From Pilaira anomala (taxonomy: Eukaryota; Mucoromycota; Mucoromycetes; Mucorales; Mucoraceae), in contig JAIXMQ010000062.1 of the NCBI GenBank assembly GCA_025716855.1, forward strand, positions 62,001-126,000: a stretch of DNA of 64,000 nt, written 5' to 3'. The translations under genes were made by a program, and so were the position numbers. Below, piece after piece: positions 49,883 through 62,491 of the stretch. Numbering within the stretch: the first letter of the stretch is position 1; every line of letters starts with the position of its first letter. Below the pieces are notes generated by a model. It made no database searches, had not been told where the DNA came from, and saw nothing but the letters and a program-made list of their open reading frames with translations.

Positions 49883-51690
49883 CTATAATTTAGCATAATA
49901 AATTAATTATTACTATAGTCTGTCGAAAAATTTGAAGAGGCGTTGCAAGAAAGCGAATATTTAAAGAATTTAAAACTTAGTAGAAACAAAGATAGAGGAT
50001 CAGACAGAAGAGACGACAGAAGGTCAGACAGAAGAGACGACAGAAGGTCAGACAGAAGAGACGACAGAAGGTCAGACAGAAGAGACGATAGAAGAGACGA
50101 CAGAAGGGATGACAGAAGAGACGATAGAAGAGATGACAGACGATCTGATAGAAGAGACGATAATGCACGTAAATACATGTTTACAAATACAGACTCGCAA
50201 CAAAAAGATATCTTCAAACGTCCTGAACCACCAAAGCGTCGCTCTCCCTCACCTCAAAAGTCACAATCACCTACAATCTCACTACCTGTCATTCAATCCA
50301 TCATTCCTCAAAGTTCTGCGCCTGCTGTACCTACCCTCACGCGCGATCAACTTAACAAATTAAATGCCAAGGTTGTCAAGGCTAAATTAATGGGTATGCC
50401 TAATGCAGAAGAACTCGAAAAAGAATATCAAGTAGAATTAGATAAATATGAAAAGGCTGAAAGAGGAGGAGACGTAGCAGTGTTACCTTCATTAGATAGT
50501 CAAGGTCGATTATATGACTATGCGTTGAAACAAGGAAATCAAGATCACGAGGCATTGAAGGGAAAGAAAAAATATGAAGGAACACATGATAAAGTTACAG
50601 GTGAACGTATACGTTATGGTACTTCAGATGATACTTTATCATTAGCTGAAATGGTGAGACAAGAAAAGGGTGGTAGTAGATCTACAAATATGGATATGGA
50701 GTTTGCAAACAGAATTATGGCGGATGCATCGTTTGAGGTAAGTAAAATAATTGATTTTTATTTTTGGCTTGATATTTATACTCTAAGTTAGAACAATAAT
50801 GATTATATGGACGATAAAGCAGATATTATGGCATCTAAGAAGGGAGCTACAGAAGAACAGAAAATGAGACGTGCGGTCACAGGTAAATAATGTTATAAAC
50901 CAAATTAGATACATGGTTGACATGTCTTAAATTACTATAGACTATAAGCGAACCCAAGATTTATTATCTAAATGTAAGTTCTGTTATCATGACGGAGCTC
51001 CTCCTCAAGTTACAATGATTTCACTTGGAACAACTTGCTATTTAGCATTACCAAGTGTACAAGAACTTACTCCTGGAAATTGTTTGATTGTTCCTATCCA
51101 ACATGTATCAACTACTTTAGAATGTGATGATGATGTATGGACTGAAATTAGAGTATGTATTTTAAAATTGAAAAACCATAAAAAAAAATATGCTAATTTT
51201 TTATTTTTTGTAGAATTTTCAAAAATGCTTAATGAAAATGTTTCACGAACAAGGAAAAGGTGTTGTGTTTATGGAAACTGTAATTAGTCTTCGATCCCAA
51301 CGACATACTGTGATTGAAGCTATTCCTATTCCTTATGGCGTATATGAAGATGCTCCTGCTTACTTTAAGGAAGCGATTATGGCAAGTGGTGAAGAATGGT
51401 CTCAACATAAGAAATTGATTAGTACAGCTGAACGTGGGTTCCGTAATTCATTGGTTAAAAACCTCCCTTATTTTCATGTCTGGTTTGGCTTAGATAAAGG
51501 GTATGGTCATGTTATTGAGAACTCAAAGGATTTTCCTTATTGGTTTGGCAAAGAAGTCATTGCTGGTATGTTGGATCTTGGACCTGAGTTATGGCGTAAA
51601 CCAAGATTTTATCATCCTGCTGAAAATCATCAACGCCAACAAGATTTCTTAAAGTCTTGGGAAAAATGGGATTGGACAGCTGCTTTGTAA
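49215..51690 (+). CDS. CWF19L2: CWF19-like protein 2 (spliceosome disassembly/debranching cofactor)
   Basis: Six exons (49215-49562, 49636-49833, 49919-50737, 50792-50882, 50941-51152, 51214-51690) give 714 residues. The N-terminus is Lys/His-rich (MGDHKHKKSSKREHKESS). An Arg-Asp-Ser repeat of about 55 residues follows at about 210-265. The C-terminal 230 residues hold CwfJ_C_1, a HIT-like domain (CKFCYHDGAPPQVTMISLG, NCLIVPIQHVSTTLECDDDV), then CwfJ_C_2 (YFHVWFGLDKGYGHVIEN, WFGKEVIAGMLDLGPELW, WEKWDW). S. pombe Cwf19 and its human relative join the intron-lariat spliceosome and help Dbr1 debranch the lariat. The exon 2-3 intron contains a T44 run after its donor. Confidence 0.95.
50001..50160 (+). 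repeat. 24-bp tandem repeat coding for Asp-Arg-Arg-Ser units
   Basis: Units start at 50001, 50025, 50049 and 50073. The first three are identical (CAGACAGAAGAGACGACAGA + AGGT). Later units are diverged and shorter. It encodes alternating DRRDDRRS in the intrinsically disordered part of CWF19L2, an RS-like mixed-charge tract. Confidence 0.9.
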
Positions 51691-52445
51691 TTATATCTTT
51701 CTAAATAACTAAAAATAAAAAATATTGTAAATGTTCGAATCTATCGCATATAACTATTAAAGTGTCAAAATTGTATGATGACGCTATCAGTCTTAAATGT
51801 GATAGTTTAGTATACCATCGCCCGATAAAACGACAAGGCTGTACTAAGTATTGCAAGTTGTATCTTAAAAGCATAAACGTAATAATTAAGAGCATATATC
51901 GCCACAAGCAGATTTTTTTTTTTCAGTTTCAATTGTTTAACCATTTTTTTTTCACTTTCACTTCTTTTTTTTTTTTCAATTCAAAATAAACTTCTTTACC
52001 ACTGCTATCTCAACCCCATGCTTTACAACGTTATTCAGGCAAGATTTTATACCAAAAAAACAAATAACTAACTTTGAAACCTGCATAATGTATATTGTCA
52101 GTGGTAAGTCATATCAAAACATTAACAATTTTATCAGAAAAAAGTGATTTATATATTGTCAGTCTCGACTTTTCTTTTCGGTACAGATTGGATATATTAT
52201 TATATAAAAGATATTCCGTCTGAACCCGTTAGTGGTGAGGTTGCCGTCAGCGAGCGAAGGGAGTAGGTCAGCTCGTCTTGTGTAAATCTATTTTACTTCT
52301 CAACGCAGAAAAAAAAAAGGATTATTTTTTTCAATATGTGGTTTTAAAAGAGTTTTTAATAGCAAATAATTTACTTTAGGTCATCAATAGGTAATAAAGA
52401 TAAAGAGACAAACTCTTGTATAGTATTAGATTTAAATTAATGTCT

Positions 52446-53371
52446 TTTAGGCTATGATGAATTTTATTTACAAAGATATAAAGTAGAATGTCAAGCACTT
52501 TTTGAAAGTCAATTTCTTGAAGATGTTTATGTTGTAAGATCACAATCAAAAAATATGTTGCTGTTCTTTAACTCCTTCTTCCAAATAGGATTGCTGCGCA
52601 CTCGGTCACAAGTATATCTAATACGAGACACAATGATCGAATTAGTAACTTAGATGAAAGAGAATGGGATAAGTTTTAAAAATAATTTGGTAAAGAACTT
52701 GTCTAAAACTTTGCAGATTGCACTGATATTATAAGACAATTTGATTACTTTTATTTATTTTTTTTCAGAAAAGTGTTTTGTGTTGATAGTAACACTATCA
52801 TTAGCTAATCTAAATGAAACTGTTTGGGAGTGCCATTTGGACTTCAATGAAGCCAAAAAAAAAAAAAAAAAAAAAAAAAATAGTAGTAAACCTACAAATC
52901 TCATAGTTGAACAGACCAAAATGGTGATAATTTCAAATTAACTCATTCATTAATACCGTAGGTCTCAAGGCTACCCTTATTCTAATTTCTTAGTTATGCA
53001 AAGAATAAGCATGTGAAATATTTTTCTGATGATTGATGAAACAATTATGTTTCCTATGACCCCCACTTCGGTAAATTCTTTGAAATCAGTTTGCCAAATT
53101 TAAATTATTGGAAGATAATTATAAGTTATCAAATAATACTGTTATCTTTTTAAAGGTATTTGTTAATAGCGTATTTGTTTGAAATATGTTATATAAAAGA
53201 ACAGAGAAAAAACCTGGCTCTTATTCAAAATGGTCCAAACGAGGATAGATTTAGTTTCGGTGCCGTTAACTCTACCCCTCGTGAACAAAAATTCATCAAG
53301 CCAACTTGGTTCGGTCTTAAGATCTCCAAGTCAAAAATAATTTCTCCTTACCAGACCTTACCTTTCCAGTA
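52446..53371 (+). pseudogene. Decayed intron-containing gene, family unknown
   Basis: After an acceptor-like TTTTAG comes GYDEFYLQRYKVECQALFES then QFLEDVY. A GTAAGA...AAATAG intron-like gap follows, then IAAHSVTSISNTRHNDRISN and LDEREWDKF with stops. Later NLALIQNGPNEDRFSFGAVN and PREQKFIKPTWFGLKISKSK (about 53210-53335) read as another exon. Stops and frame changes separate the blocks. I do not recognise the protein. The order and spacing suggest one gene in decay. Confidence 0.45.
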
Positions 53372-54612
53372 GTCTCATCGTGCTTTATTGTATCTTTTTA
53401 TCATTATCTTTCTGTGGATATTGCAATATTGTGGTGATCTGACGTAATAGTAACATTACATCCAGACACTGATATGCAATCATCTAATAAAGTAGAAATT
53501 GCATAATTAAAATTGTATTTAACACCTGTGAACTGTCACAAACCATTCTCTTTCTCTTTTATTATAAATATATCCTATAATCATAACAGACATCCTTAGA
53601 TTTTTGCTTTATTCTTGATCATTTTAATAGTAAAAACAGTCTTACTGTTGTATTATCTTATGTAACTTGCAACAGTTATTTATTTGTATACTGACATATT
53701 CTTCTTCCACCATTATGAATAAAAAAAAACCTCCCAGGATTATCTTAAAACATTTGTTCGAGTTTAGATCGTGGTTCCATTGTATGTATTACACCATAAA
53801 GAAATAGAAACTATGCTCAACTTCATTCTACGTACGCCTTCTACCTGGTCCTTGAGATTATTTTTTATTCCGAGATGTACGAAACATTTTTTTTTAGTAT
53901 TGATTAATCAGCAGCGTTAATATATTACTTTAGTTCCAATGAAGGGGAGCTCTGTGAGCCCGCTATGGATATAGTTTACATAAATTAAAAAAGTTTTTGA
54001 TAGAAGGACTTGCCATCATAAAACCATTCTATATTTTAATATAATAAAATGCAATATTTACATCCACATTAGAAGGAATTTTAAGATTGAAAAGTGCATA
54101 ATGATTTACCCCTATCTATTCTGAGTTCTCCAAAACTTATAAATTGTATTTAAAGGGAATATTTTTATAATCTCAAATTAAATGAAATCAATTCATTATT
54201 TTGTTACAATTTAAACACTTAATCTTCTCTATATCTTCTTTGTAAACAATTTAACTCAAAATAATAGTATAATACCCAATGTTTCCTTGTACATGCATTT
54301 AAAATTAAGCGAAAAAAAAACGATCGAGTAAAAACTTCAGTGAGCTTTACACCCCCGCTTCAAATAAAAAGCGCCAAAATCTAATGCCACACTTAGGAAA
54401 TCATGTAAGAAATATTTCGCTTGTTAGCATAAAAAAAATCAGACGAAATACACCAAAAAATCTTGCTTTCAAATGTTGAACGTAGAGAAGACATATTTAA
54501 ATGTGAAACAAAGCATCAGTGAAAATGAGGGAAACTTGCGTAACTTGGTTTAGGATATTTAAGCAGCGATATTAAATTCACCTTAAAATAAATTGTGCAA
54601 GAAAGAATAATA

Positions 54613-54972
54613 GTGGGTTTCATTTCTAGTCGTCCCACTTTTGGGACGAATTATTTTTTAATTTTGACCAATAAAATCGCTCTCCCATTTTAACTAAATT
54701 CGTCCCACTTTTTTTTGGGACGACCGGTGGGAGGAATTCTTATCTTTTTTGTTTAAATTTTTATTTAACACTACTACATCACTTGAAATGACTAGAAGCC
54801 CCAAACAGCTTCTGAGAGAAAAGCTTGAATCTCGCTTACGTATAAAGTTCAATAATTTATTTTATTTGTAAAAATGGGATGAATGGGTTTCATTTCTAAT
54901 GAGTGGGAGAGTAATTTAATTGGCTGATGTTAAATTCATCCCAACAGTGGGACGACTAGAAATGAAACCCAC
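54613..54972. mobile_element. MITE with long terminal inverted repeats and TA target duplication
   Basis: The left end GTGGGTTTCATTTCTAGTCG and onward is matched in inverse orientation by the right end at 54946-54972. The match is near perfect for about 40 bp and recognisable to about 90 bp (CTCTCCCA block, CCAAT block). TA flanks both ends (54611-54612 and 54973-54974). At 360 bp it has no coding capacity. Extra internal copies of the GTCGTCCCAC motif and an internal copy of the terminal GGGTTTCATTTCTA near 54887 make it foldable along most of its length. The TA duplication points to mobilisation by a Tc1/mariner-type transposase. Confidence 0.9.
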
Positions 54973-56479
54973 TAATAACAAAAGTTTACCCTCGAAACAA
55001 CCGTGACCAAACCTTGGTCCTAAAGTGTAACACTAAAAAGTTGCTTCGCCAAAACGTGTAACCACTGCCCGTTTTCTAATTTCTGAAATTGTTAAGAATT
55101 TTATGTATTATATAATTATTATTATTATATAAACAAATTGTATCGTTGTTGAGCATAAAGCGAAGTTAGAGTTATAGTTAGTCGTGCCTGAATTTTTAAA
55201 AATAATTTTATTATTGATATGAATATTGTATGTATATAAAAAGTATGCTATACAAAGCTAATTTTGACGTTCAACAACATTATATATCATCTTACCAACC
55301 GCAATGGCTTAGTTATGAATAGTTTCGGACTCCTTCAAAGATATATGAGTTATGAGAAATATCTTCTTTTAGCAATTACATAAAATTACATGAGAATTAG
55401 TTTACAGGTTTCATTATTTTGTTTATTTTAAAATTGACAATATATTTAAAAGTTATTTTAAAAAAACGGGCCCCGACTATGAGTTGGTAGTTACAGAATG
55501 CGTACAGTCGATATTTACAAAATAAAGCATTGAACATCTTGTTTATATTTAGACAACGTTGTTCTTAGCCTAGAAAACTCTCTTCTCTCTGAGATGCCCA
55601 AATTGTTGTAAATATTCTCGAAAGAGATTAACAAATATGGAGTTTCTTTAAACCTTAATTTAAGCATAACTAAAACTTTGATTCAGCCAATAGTAACTTG
55701 AACTTGAAACCAAATTAAACGTATAAATGGTAAACAATATATGTGGTACTTGACGTTGTTACTGTTGTTAAAAAAAAAGAATGATATAAAAATTACTTAA
55801 CTGAACTATCAACAACTGTTCATTTCCAAGCCAGTATCTTTAGAGTTTCTAAGTTTCCTTAGGACGTGGGAATTTTAGCTAGCGAATTATTAAAACAGTT
55901 TAGCTTCAAGACATTTCTCTGCTGCGAAAAAAAAAGTGTGTTACTTGATGAAAAAAATTCAGTTTTCAGATTTATTGTAAGACTCTCACTAAGTTAAATT
56001 TACGTTTAGGGATTGCTTGCGCCCCTTATCTTAAGTTAACCGTTGGTGTATTAAATCATAAATCACAAGGAAACTAGCAGTTGTATTGTGTAATAAGTTT
56101 ACTTTGTAGTTTATTCAGAGAGAATATTAATTATTGAAATTATTGGGGCTTACTAGATAATAAGTTTTTCTATATCTTTCAATTTCAAAGATATATGCTT
56201 GAGTTTTATCAAGCGATAAATCAATAATTGGCCTTATTTCTTTTTTTTTTGAATATTTTCTTATATTTTTCTTTTTTACTTTGCCGTTTCCGCTTTAAAA
56301 TTACTCTTTAAAGCTATATGATAGAGAATAACGTGAAGAAAAGGAATTGAGTCCAATAAACAAAGAGGCGGTGAAGGGAACTCTATTGATTAAAAGCACT
56401 TATGTTAAGAAATGACAGTATTTATTATTTAAGACTGTCTTATTGTTATGTGGAGTCATTTTAGATATTTGAAAACAAT

Positions 56480-56720
56480 AGGCCTATGAACTCCAATAGC
56501 AGTGGAGATATTACAATCTAAAATTTTAGCCAAATATTTTGATTTCATACTTCATTGTGATATGTCAGATGGCAAACTGGCTCAGCTTAAATTGGTCTGA
56601 ACGCAAGCTCTTTTCCATTGATAAACAAAGCGGGATGAGCTAATTATTGAAGTCGGCAATAAGTACTGTTTACCAGGTATAACAGACCTTCTGGTGGTTG
56701 TAGCTATAAACTCTAAGGAT
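56480..56720 (+). pseudogene. Gene scrap, copy A of a local repeat
   Basis: The frame contains KYFDFILHCDMSDGKLAQLK, stops, then DELIIEVGNKYCLPGITDLL and VVVAINSKDITRID. A diverged second copy lies near 58510-58720. Both begin with CAATAGCAGTRGAGAT and carry a CAGGTATAR core at similar spacing. The source family is unknown. Confidence 0.4.
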
Positions 56721-58509
56721 ATAACAAGAATCGACACAATGTAATGACATAACTAAGAATAGAATTAAAAGGAGCTATTTTAAGTAATAATTATATATTG
56801 CAAACCTTTTTTTTTTTTTTTTTTTTTTTTAATTAAATACTTCTAGAAGTCAATGGCTGGGAGTCTCTTGAAATCTATAGGAGTTGTACAATAAATCCGG
56901 GTTATCAACCCCTTTTTTAAATCTTAACAATGTAAACAGAAGAAAATTATTATATGTCTCGTACGATCAAACTTATTTATAGACCTATAAATTCAGTTCA
57001 AGGCAAATAATTGATTTGGAATTATCTTAGTGAAGATATACTATTCATTTGACTAGGAAGTTTGTTTTATATTAAGTGTATTATATGCATATGTATCCAC
57101 TATTCATAATATAGCTTTTATAAGTGGCACACAAATAACTAGATTAAGCATACTTAATGTTGGCTTACCTTACACATTAAGTTACGTGACTTTTATTTAT
57201 CCGTTGCAGTTACAAGTCTATAGTTGTTTTAAAAAATGTGATATTTTAAAGCTTAAAAAAAGTAAATGTTTTATTTTAAAAAAAAAAGTTTTTTTTTTTT
57301 GTTCAAATTCCTTATGAAACCACAAACTACCTAGCCTTATTTAACCTGTTAATTTTAGAAAGAGGCGTCAATTAACTGCATTATTATCATTTTCGATTCA
57401 ATCCAATTTCAAATATCTCTCACGTTTACGAAAAGCATTGTCGTTTCTTTAGTTTCTTTTCTTGCCTTCATATCCCCTCATCCAGATTTTCGTATTGTTT
57501 ATTCATAATTTTTTTAAACTTTTTTTGAAGTGATGCGTCCTGTTTTGAATACAATTGATAAAGTAAAAACAAGTCAGATTTTATGATATATTTTGTTTTC
57601 CATGTTTAACAAAAACAATACTCCTTCATACCTATACTTGAGATATTACATAGTAAACTATTTCTATATAACTACATCCTGAATTTGGAAAGGAAGTGCA
57701 AAAATGGCCAATTTCCATATAATAGACAATAATTACAAGTCCTCATTCCTCATCAGCATATCCAAGAAGTTTCAGAATTACATATACTGTAGTTAACGTA
57801 ATAGATCAATTCATTTTTGTTTTCTTTAATAGTGGTTCTCCCCATGTGTTAGCCTCTAACAAAGTAGTAAACGTTTTTAATAATTTAAAAAAACTGAGAT
57901 CTGAAAAATAAAAATAAGATATGAAACACAAACATATGATTTTTTATACCTTTTTAAATCGATTGTTCTAAATACGTATATACTTAGCTGCGCCATATTA
58001 TGTATAAAATAGTTTTAGTTTTTACTTCTTTTTATATGAAGGGATTAGTAAAATATACATACTATATACATATATTGATATTTTCAAAAAACACTGTAAT
58101 AGAAAAAAAAAAGAAAAAAAAAAGAAAAAAAATTGAGAAAGTGTAAATGATAAATAACATTACATATATTATTTCCTAGACAGGTTAGTTATTTTAGTGA
58201 AAATAAACTTCTCAAATATTAAAAGTTGATTGACTACTACTCAAGAAAAGGGCGGTTAGCGACAAATCAAGGTCATGAAGTCATATGTTACAATAGTGTT
58301 ACACGAGTACAGAATTGAAAATCAGTATACAGATATGACGTTCAATTTAATCCTGAGTACAACTTAATAACAATTCTTTGTATTTTCAGAATACCTGTAT
58401 CTTCTTAGCCTTATCTCTGATTGAAAAAGTGATAGGAGTAGACTGGGCTTGGTATCTATCAATAAGATAACTGATATGTTCTATTTTACACCAAATAGAA
58501 ATTCTGTTG

Positions 58510-58720
58510 TTAGATACAATAGCAGTAGAGATTTTCAAGCAAATATTCAGAAATTACCACATCAGCCTATATGCGAATCATAATATAGATCGACTTAGCA
58601 AATGAAAATTAGTCCGGGAAGATCTCTAACTAATAAAAACTTCGGGAAAAATAATTATACGTTTCAGGTATAGTAAGTGATGACAGCTGTAATTATATAA
58701 GATATATTTAGCTTTGTTCT
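58510..58720 (+). repeat. Copy B of the local gene-scrap repeat
   Basis: CAATAGCAGTAGAGAT at the start, then, after about 150 bp, GGAAGATCTCTAACTAATAA, TTCAGGTATAG and AGCTGTAATTATATAAGATA line up with copy A at 56480-56720. It is more decayed than copy A and no frame is open. Confidence 0.35.
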
Positions 58721-59332
58721 TTCTGAAAACATTCTCATAATAGATTGTAAAACTTCATGGGAATAACCACAAGAATAAATATAAATCCATAATTCATCAT
58801 TTGAGAAGAAAAAAACCAAACAAATATAGATTGATTTAAAAAAAAGCTTCTATTAATATATAAATACAAATTCGTTGAGTGTAATCTAAAGTTTTATTTA
58901 CATTCCAAAAGCCACATGTAAAAAGAAAAATATGCAGTGAGAAAGAGAAAAATAAAGCGGTTATAAAATATATGCTAGAGAATTCTAAAGATAATAGTAG
59001 CGATAAAACAGCCATATACATATAAAACAGAAAGAAAAAACTATATGCATAAAACCGAATTAAATTAAGGAAATCCAAGAGTCTGAAGAAAAAAATGGGA
59101 AGTTGAAAGCAAGGCCAAGTTATACACTTGAGAGGAGTATTATTTATAGTTAAAATTTGATAGTGGTGTGTACGAGGTAATTAGGAGCAAAAGAAACATT
59201 ATCAAAGATAAAACTGTAGTTAGTAATGTATTTGATTGAAAGAAGGTTAGGGATCTATAGAATTATAGTATTTCTGAAAATTGAACCAGAAAAAAAAGAT
59301 GTAAAACGAAGTTTGTAAGGAAAGAGTTACAT

Positions 59333-59455
59333 GAAGGACTTCTTCCATATATGCCCTCCTACTCGCCTGTAGATAACGAACATATGTTCAAGGTATTCAG
59401 AGGCAATAATACTCACTTTTATTCTGACCTCACCTTCTTTCCAACGAACTATAAA
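59333..59455 (+). pseudogene. Tc1/mariner-like transposase scrap (DDE_3 end)
   Basis: The plus-strand frame reads HEGLLPYMPSYSPVDN then EHMFKVFRGNN. This resembles the LPPYSPDLNPIENVWxxxK block of Tc1/mariner (DDE_3) transposases, with PVDN replacing PDLNPIE. No start, no upstream catalytic Asp block and early stops. A dead fragment. Confidence 0.5.
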
Positions 59456-60204
59456 ATTACTTGAACTGAATGTTTAACAGCTATCCTATAATTTAAAACA
59501 AATTATTAAGGCTTGAACAACGAGTAAACCGATTTCCAATCAGTTTTAAACAATAAAAATGAGTAACAAATTTTTATAAGCCATTAGATCAAGTAAAAAA
59601 AAACAGAGATTTACAATAATTTATATAGCTATTTGATATTTACTATAATCTTTTCAGCCCATGAAGTCCTCTATTTGAGCGTATACAATTAAGTATCTCA
59701 TAAGAAGCACACGTATATTTAAGGTATAATTATTTTTGAAGCTCTCTACTAGACGTAATTTAACTCATTAAAACTATTTGTTTATTATAAGTTACTTATA
59801 AATAGTTACATACATAGAATTCTATGATATATATATGCAGATAAAACGTGTAAAGTCGAGTCGGTCTAAGAACAAAGAAAAATAGATATTTTTTTGTCTC
59901 CATCTTTCCATCTTTCCATCGAAACATTTGATTATAAGATCTTGGTATCTTGACCGTTTCAAAAAGGTAACTCAAAAATATAACTCCATTTAAGTATGAC
60001 CATAGCTGTGCCACTAACTATATATTTTTGGTCTAACACAGCCTAATTCTTAAATATTAATATTGCTTCTGTTTTCTAAAAGAGAACAACTGTTTTTCTA
60101 AAAAAGTAGATAATTATTTTTCTCCGGCAATTTCTTTTGTAAGAGATGTTCTACACTTTATAATCTAAGATATTTTATCAAAAAAAAAAGGAACCTTCAA
60201 TCAT

Positions 60205-60312
60205 CTTCGATTTAAGGCCGCAATTTTCTGAAAAAATTGGCCATGATACGATTTAAGGCCACAAAAGTCTGAAATTTTTTTCAGCCTTAAATAGAGCGGG
60301 TACAGTATAATA
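60205..60312. mobile_element. Possible end of a mariner-like element
   Basis: Two direct copies of CGATTTAAGGCCRCAA with a following TCTGAAA (60209 and 60249) precede an inverted GCCTTAAAT and a terminal GAGCGGGTACAGTATA. Read from the right this is TATACTGTACCCGCTC, which looks like a mariner-type terminus next to TA. The partner end was not found. It may belong with the transposase scrap at 59333-59455. Confidence 0.35.
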
Positions 60313-62457
60313 ATAAATAAAAAGTATCACGAAGTATAATATACTATCCTTTGATGTGTATATGAATAGAGATCATGTGTGAACATATGTAAACACTTTT
60401 TTTTTCATGTCTAATAACCGTTTTATACTTTAATAATATACCAGAAATAACCCAACTTGTTCTCAGAATATATCTATTTTTTTTTTTTTTTTGGTGTTAT
60501 TAAAATAAATCATCCTAAAATTCCATTTGAGTTGATCAAATTCTCTTAATATATCTGTTTTATTCCTTTTTTTTTTTTGATAATGCTGACCATATTTACA
60601 TAACCATATAGTTACTGACATCTTTTTTAAAAAACTAGCTTTTCCAATTGTAATGATGTATAAAAAAAAACTGTAAAACTCTTGAGCATGTTCGTTTTTT
60701 TTTATTAAATGAACTATAATGTATAATTATTACAGCGCGGGTAGTCTATATAATATCATAAAAACATTTGGGATTTATGGAATTGTGCAAAGCAGCATTT
60801 AATAAGTGAGATCAAACCAAAGCTGGTATTATATAGCTCCAATTTTAATCGTCTTATTGGATCCTTTACAATAAATTAACTATTATATTAAGAATTTTGC
60901 TATAAAATGCCATATGTTTGAATAGAATATGATAAAAAACTCTTTTTATACTCGATCGCCTATTTTTTTTTTTTAATTTCAAGTACTTCAATTCGATCCT
61001 CAATGTTTTTATTTCTTCATAGTATTTATTAAAATTAAAATATTTTAGAAGAGGGGCTACCTAAATGTGCATCCCAAGCTTCATAAAAATAAAGCTATCA
61101 AATATATATATATATATATATATATATTAGTGCACCAGCGTATGTAAATACGTAACTAAAATGTTTAAAAAAAATATATTCTCTAAGAGTTGCAAATTAT
61201 TCTGTACTGATGATCCAACTCAACTATTAAAAAAGTTCCAGTGCGATTTTTTTTTATCTTAAAATAAAATGCACTAGTTCCTACAATTATATTATTTCTT
61301 TCTAAAAAATTTGAATCAAATGTTATTACGCCCCTTCGTTTTCAAATCATAATATTGACTATTTGTGGTAATACAAAAGTAACTGATCTGAAAAAATTAC
61401 AATGGTATTTAATAACTACTGCTGTGCTTACTTCCTAAATAGACTAGCCAGGAACAGTGATATAAATATATAGGTAAAATAATAGTCTGTAAAGAGTAAA
61501 TAACAAGGCCATCGTTCGGTACTACATAAAAAGAGTAATTTTTTTTTCTGAATTACTTTAAACACTTACATCTTATCTAAGTATTAATGATCAGCCACGA
61601 GGAAGGCTTTGCAATTACTCACACTTTTGTATAGATACACTGAACGCACTTCATTTTAAAAATAAATATAGTTAATACATACCAGAGTCTATATTCATTT
61701 TTGATTGATGTACTTTTCAAAACTTAATAAATTTGAGGCTTTAAAAAACTATCCAAAACTTTCGCGTTTTTATACATAAAAAAAGAAAGTCGTTTCTCTT
61801 TGTTGCTCAAACAGAATACAAAAACTCAGATAAAACGAGACATTGCAAAATATAAGACTTTCCATTAATGCTTTTATGTAGCAATTATACTGTTAGTATA
61901 AGCTTACAATTCTCCCGGCTAGATTTGGCAGCTCTTCTTTAATACATTTAAAAGATCTTTTAATTTTAAAAAAAAAATTGTTCCTTTCCCTGAAGAATAA
62001 ACAAAAGTTCCATAAATGGAACGAAAGGTAAAATTATCGAATGATTTAATAGAACGAGAAACAACAATTGTATCAGGAGACCTGTCGTACAAATGATAGG
62101 TATATCAAATGAAAGCGACAGAAAAGGCGAATGCATTTAAAAAAAAAAATTGAGATCGCAGGAAATCTAATATTGAAAAATACCTTAATAACTCCATAAT
62201 AACATTTTGAATAATAAATTCGCAATTATTCTTGAACAGTTTAATGTTTAAGACGAAAGATAAAAAACCAAGAACTAATTGATATTCGCTCCTTAACTTG
62301 TATGCAGACCAAATAGGAAAGCCGTTTTTATAAGCTCTCTCTGACGTGATTCCTAATTAATGAAACGCCAATCCAGATGGACATACATATTGCTTCATAC
62401 AAAATATAGGCATAAAAAAAAAATTTAATATCACTAATTAAATCAAGAATTTTTTTT

Positions 62458-62491
<34 letters not shown>

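Noticed and set aside
52200..52290. GC-richer patch GAGGTTGCCGTCAGCGAGCG
   Set aside because: Checked for tRNA, snRNA or transposon ends. No pairing or repeat partner was found in the window.
58836..60014. Minus-strand open frames of 70-80 codons in the gene-free region
   Set aside because: Phe/Ile/Tyr-rich composition expected from random AT-rich DNA, no conserved features.
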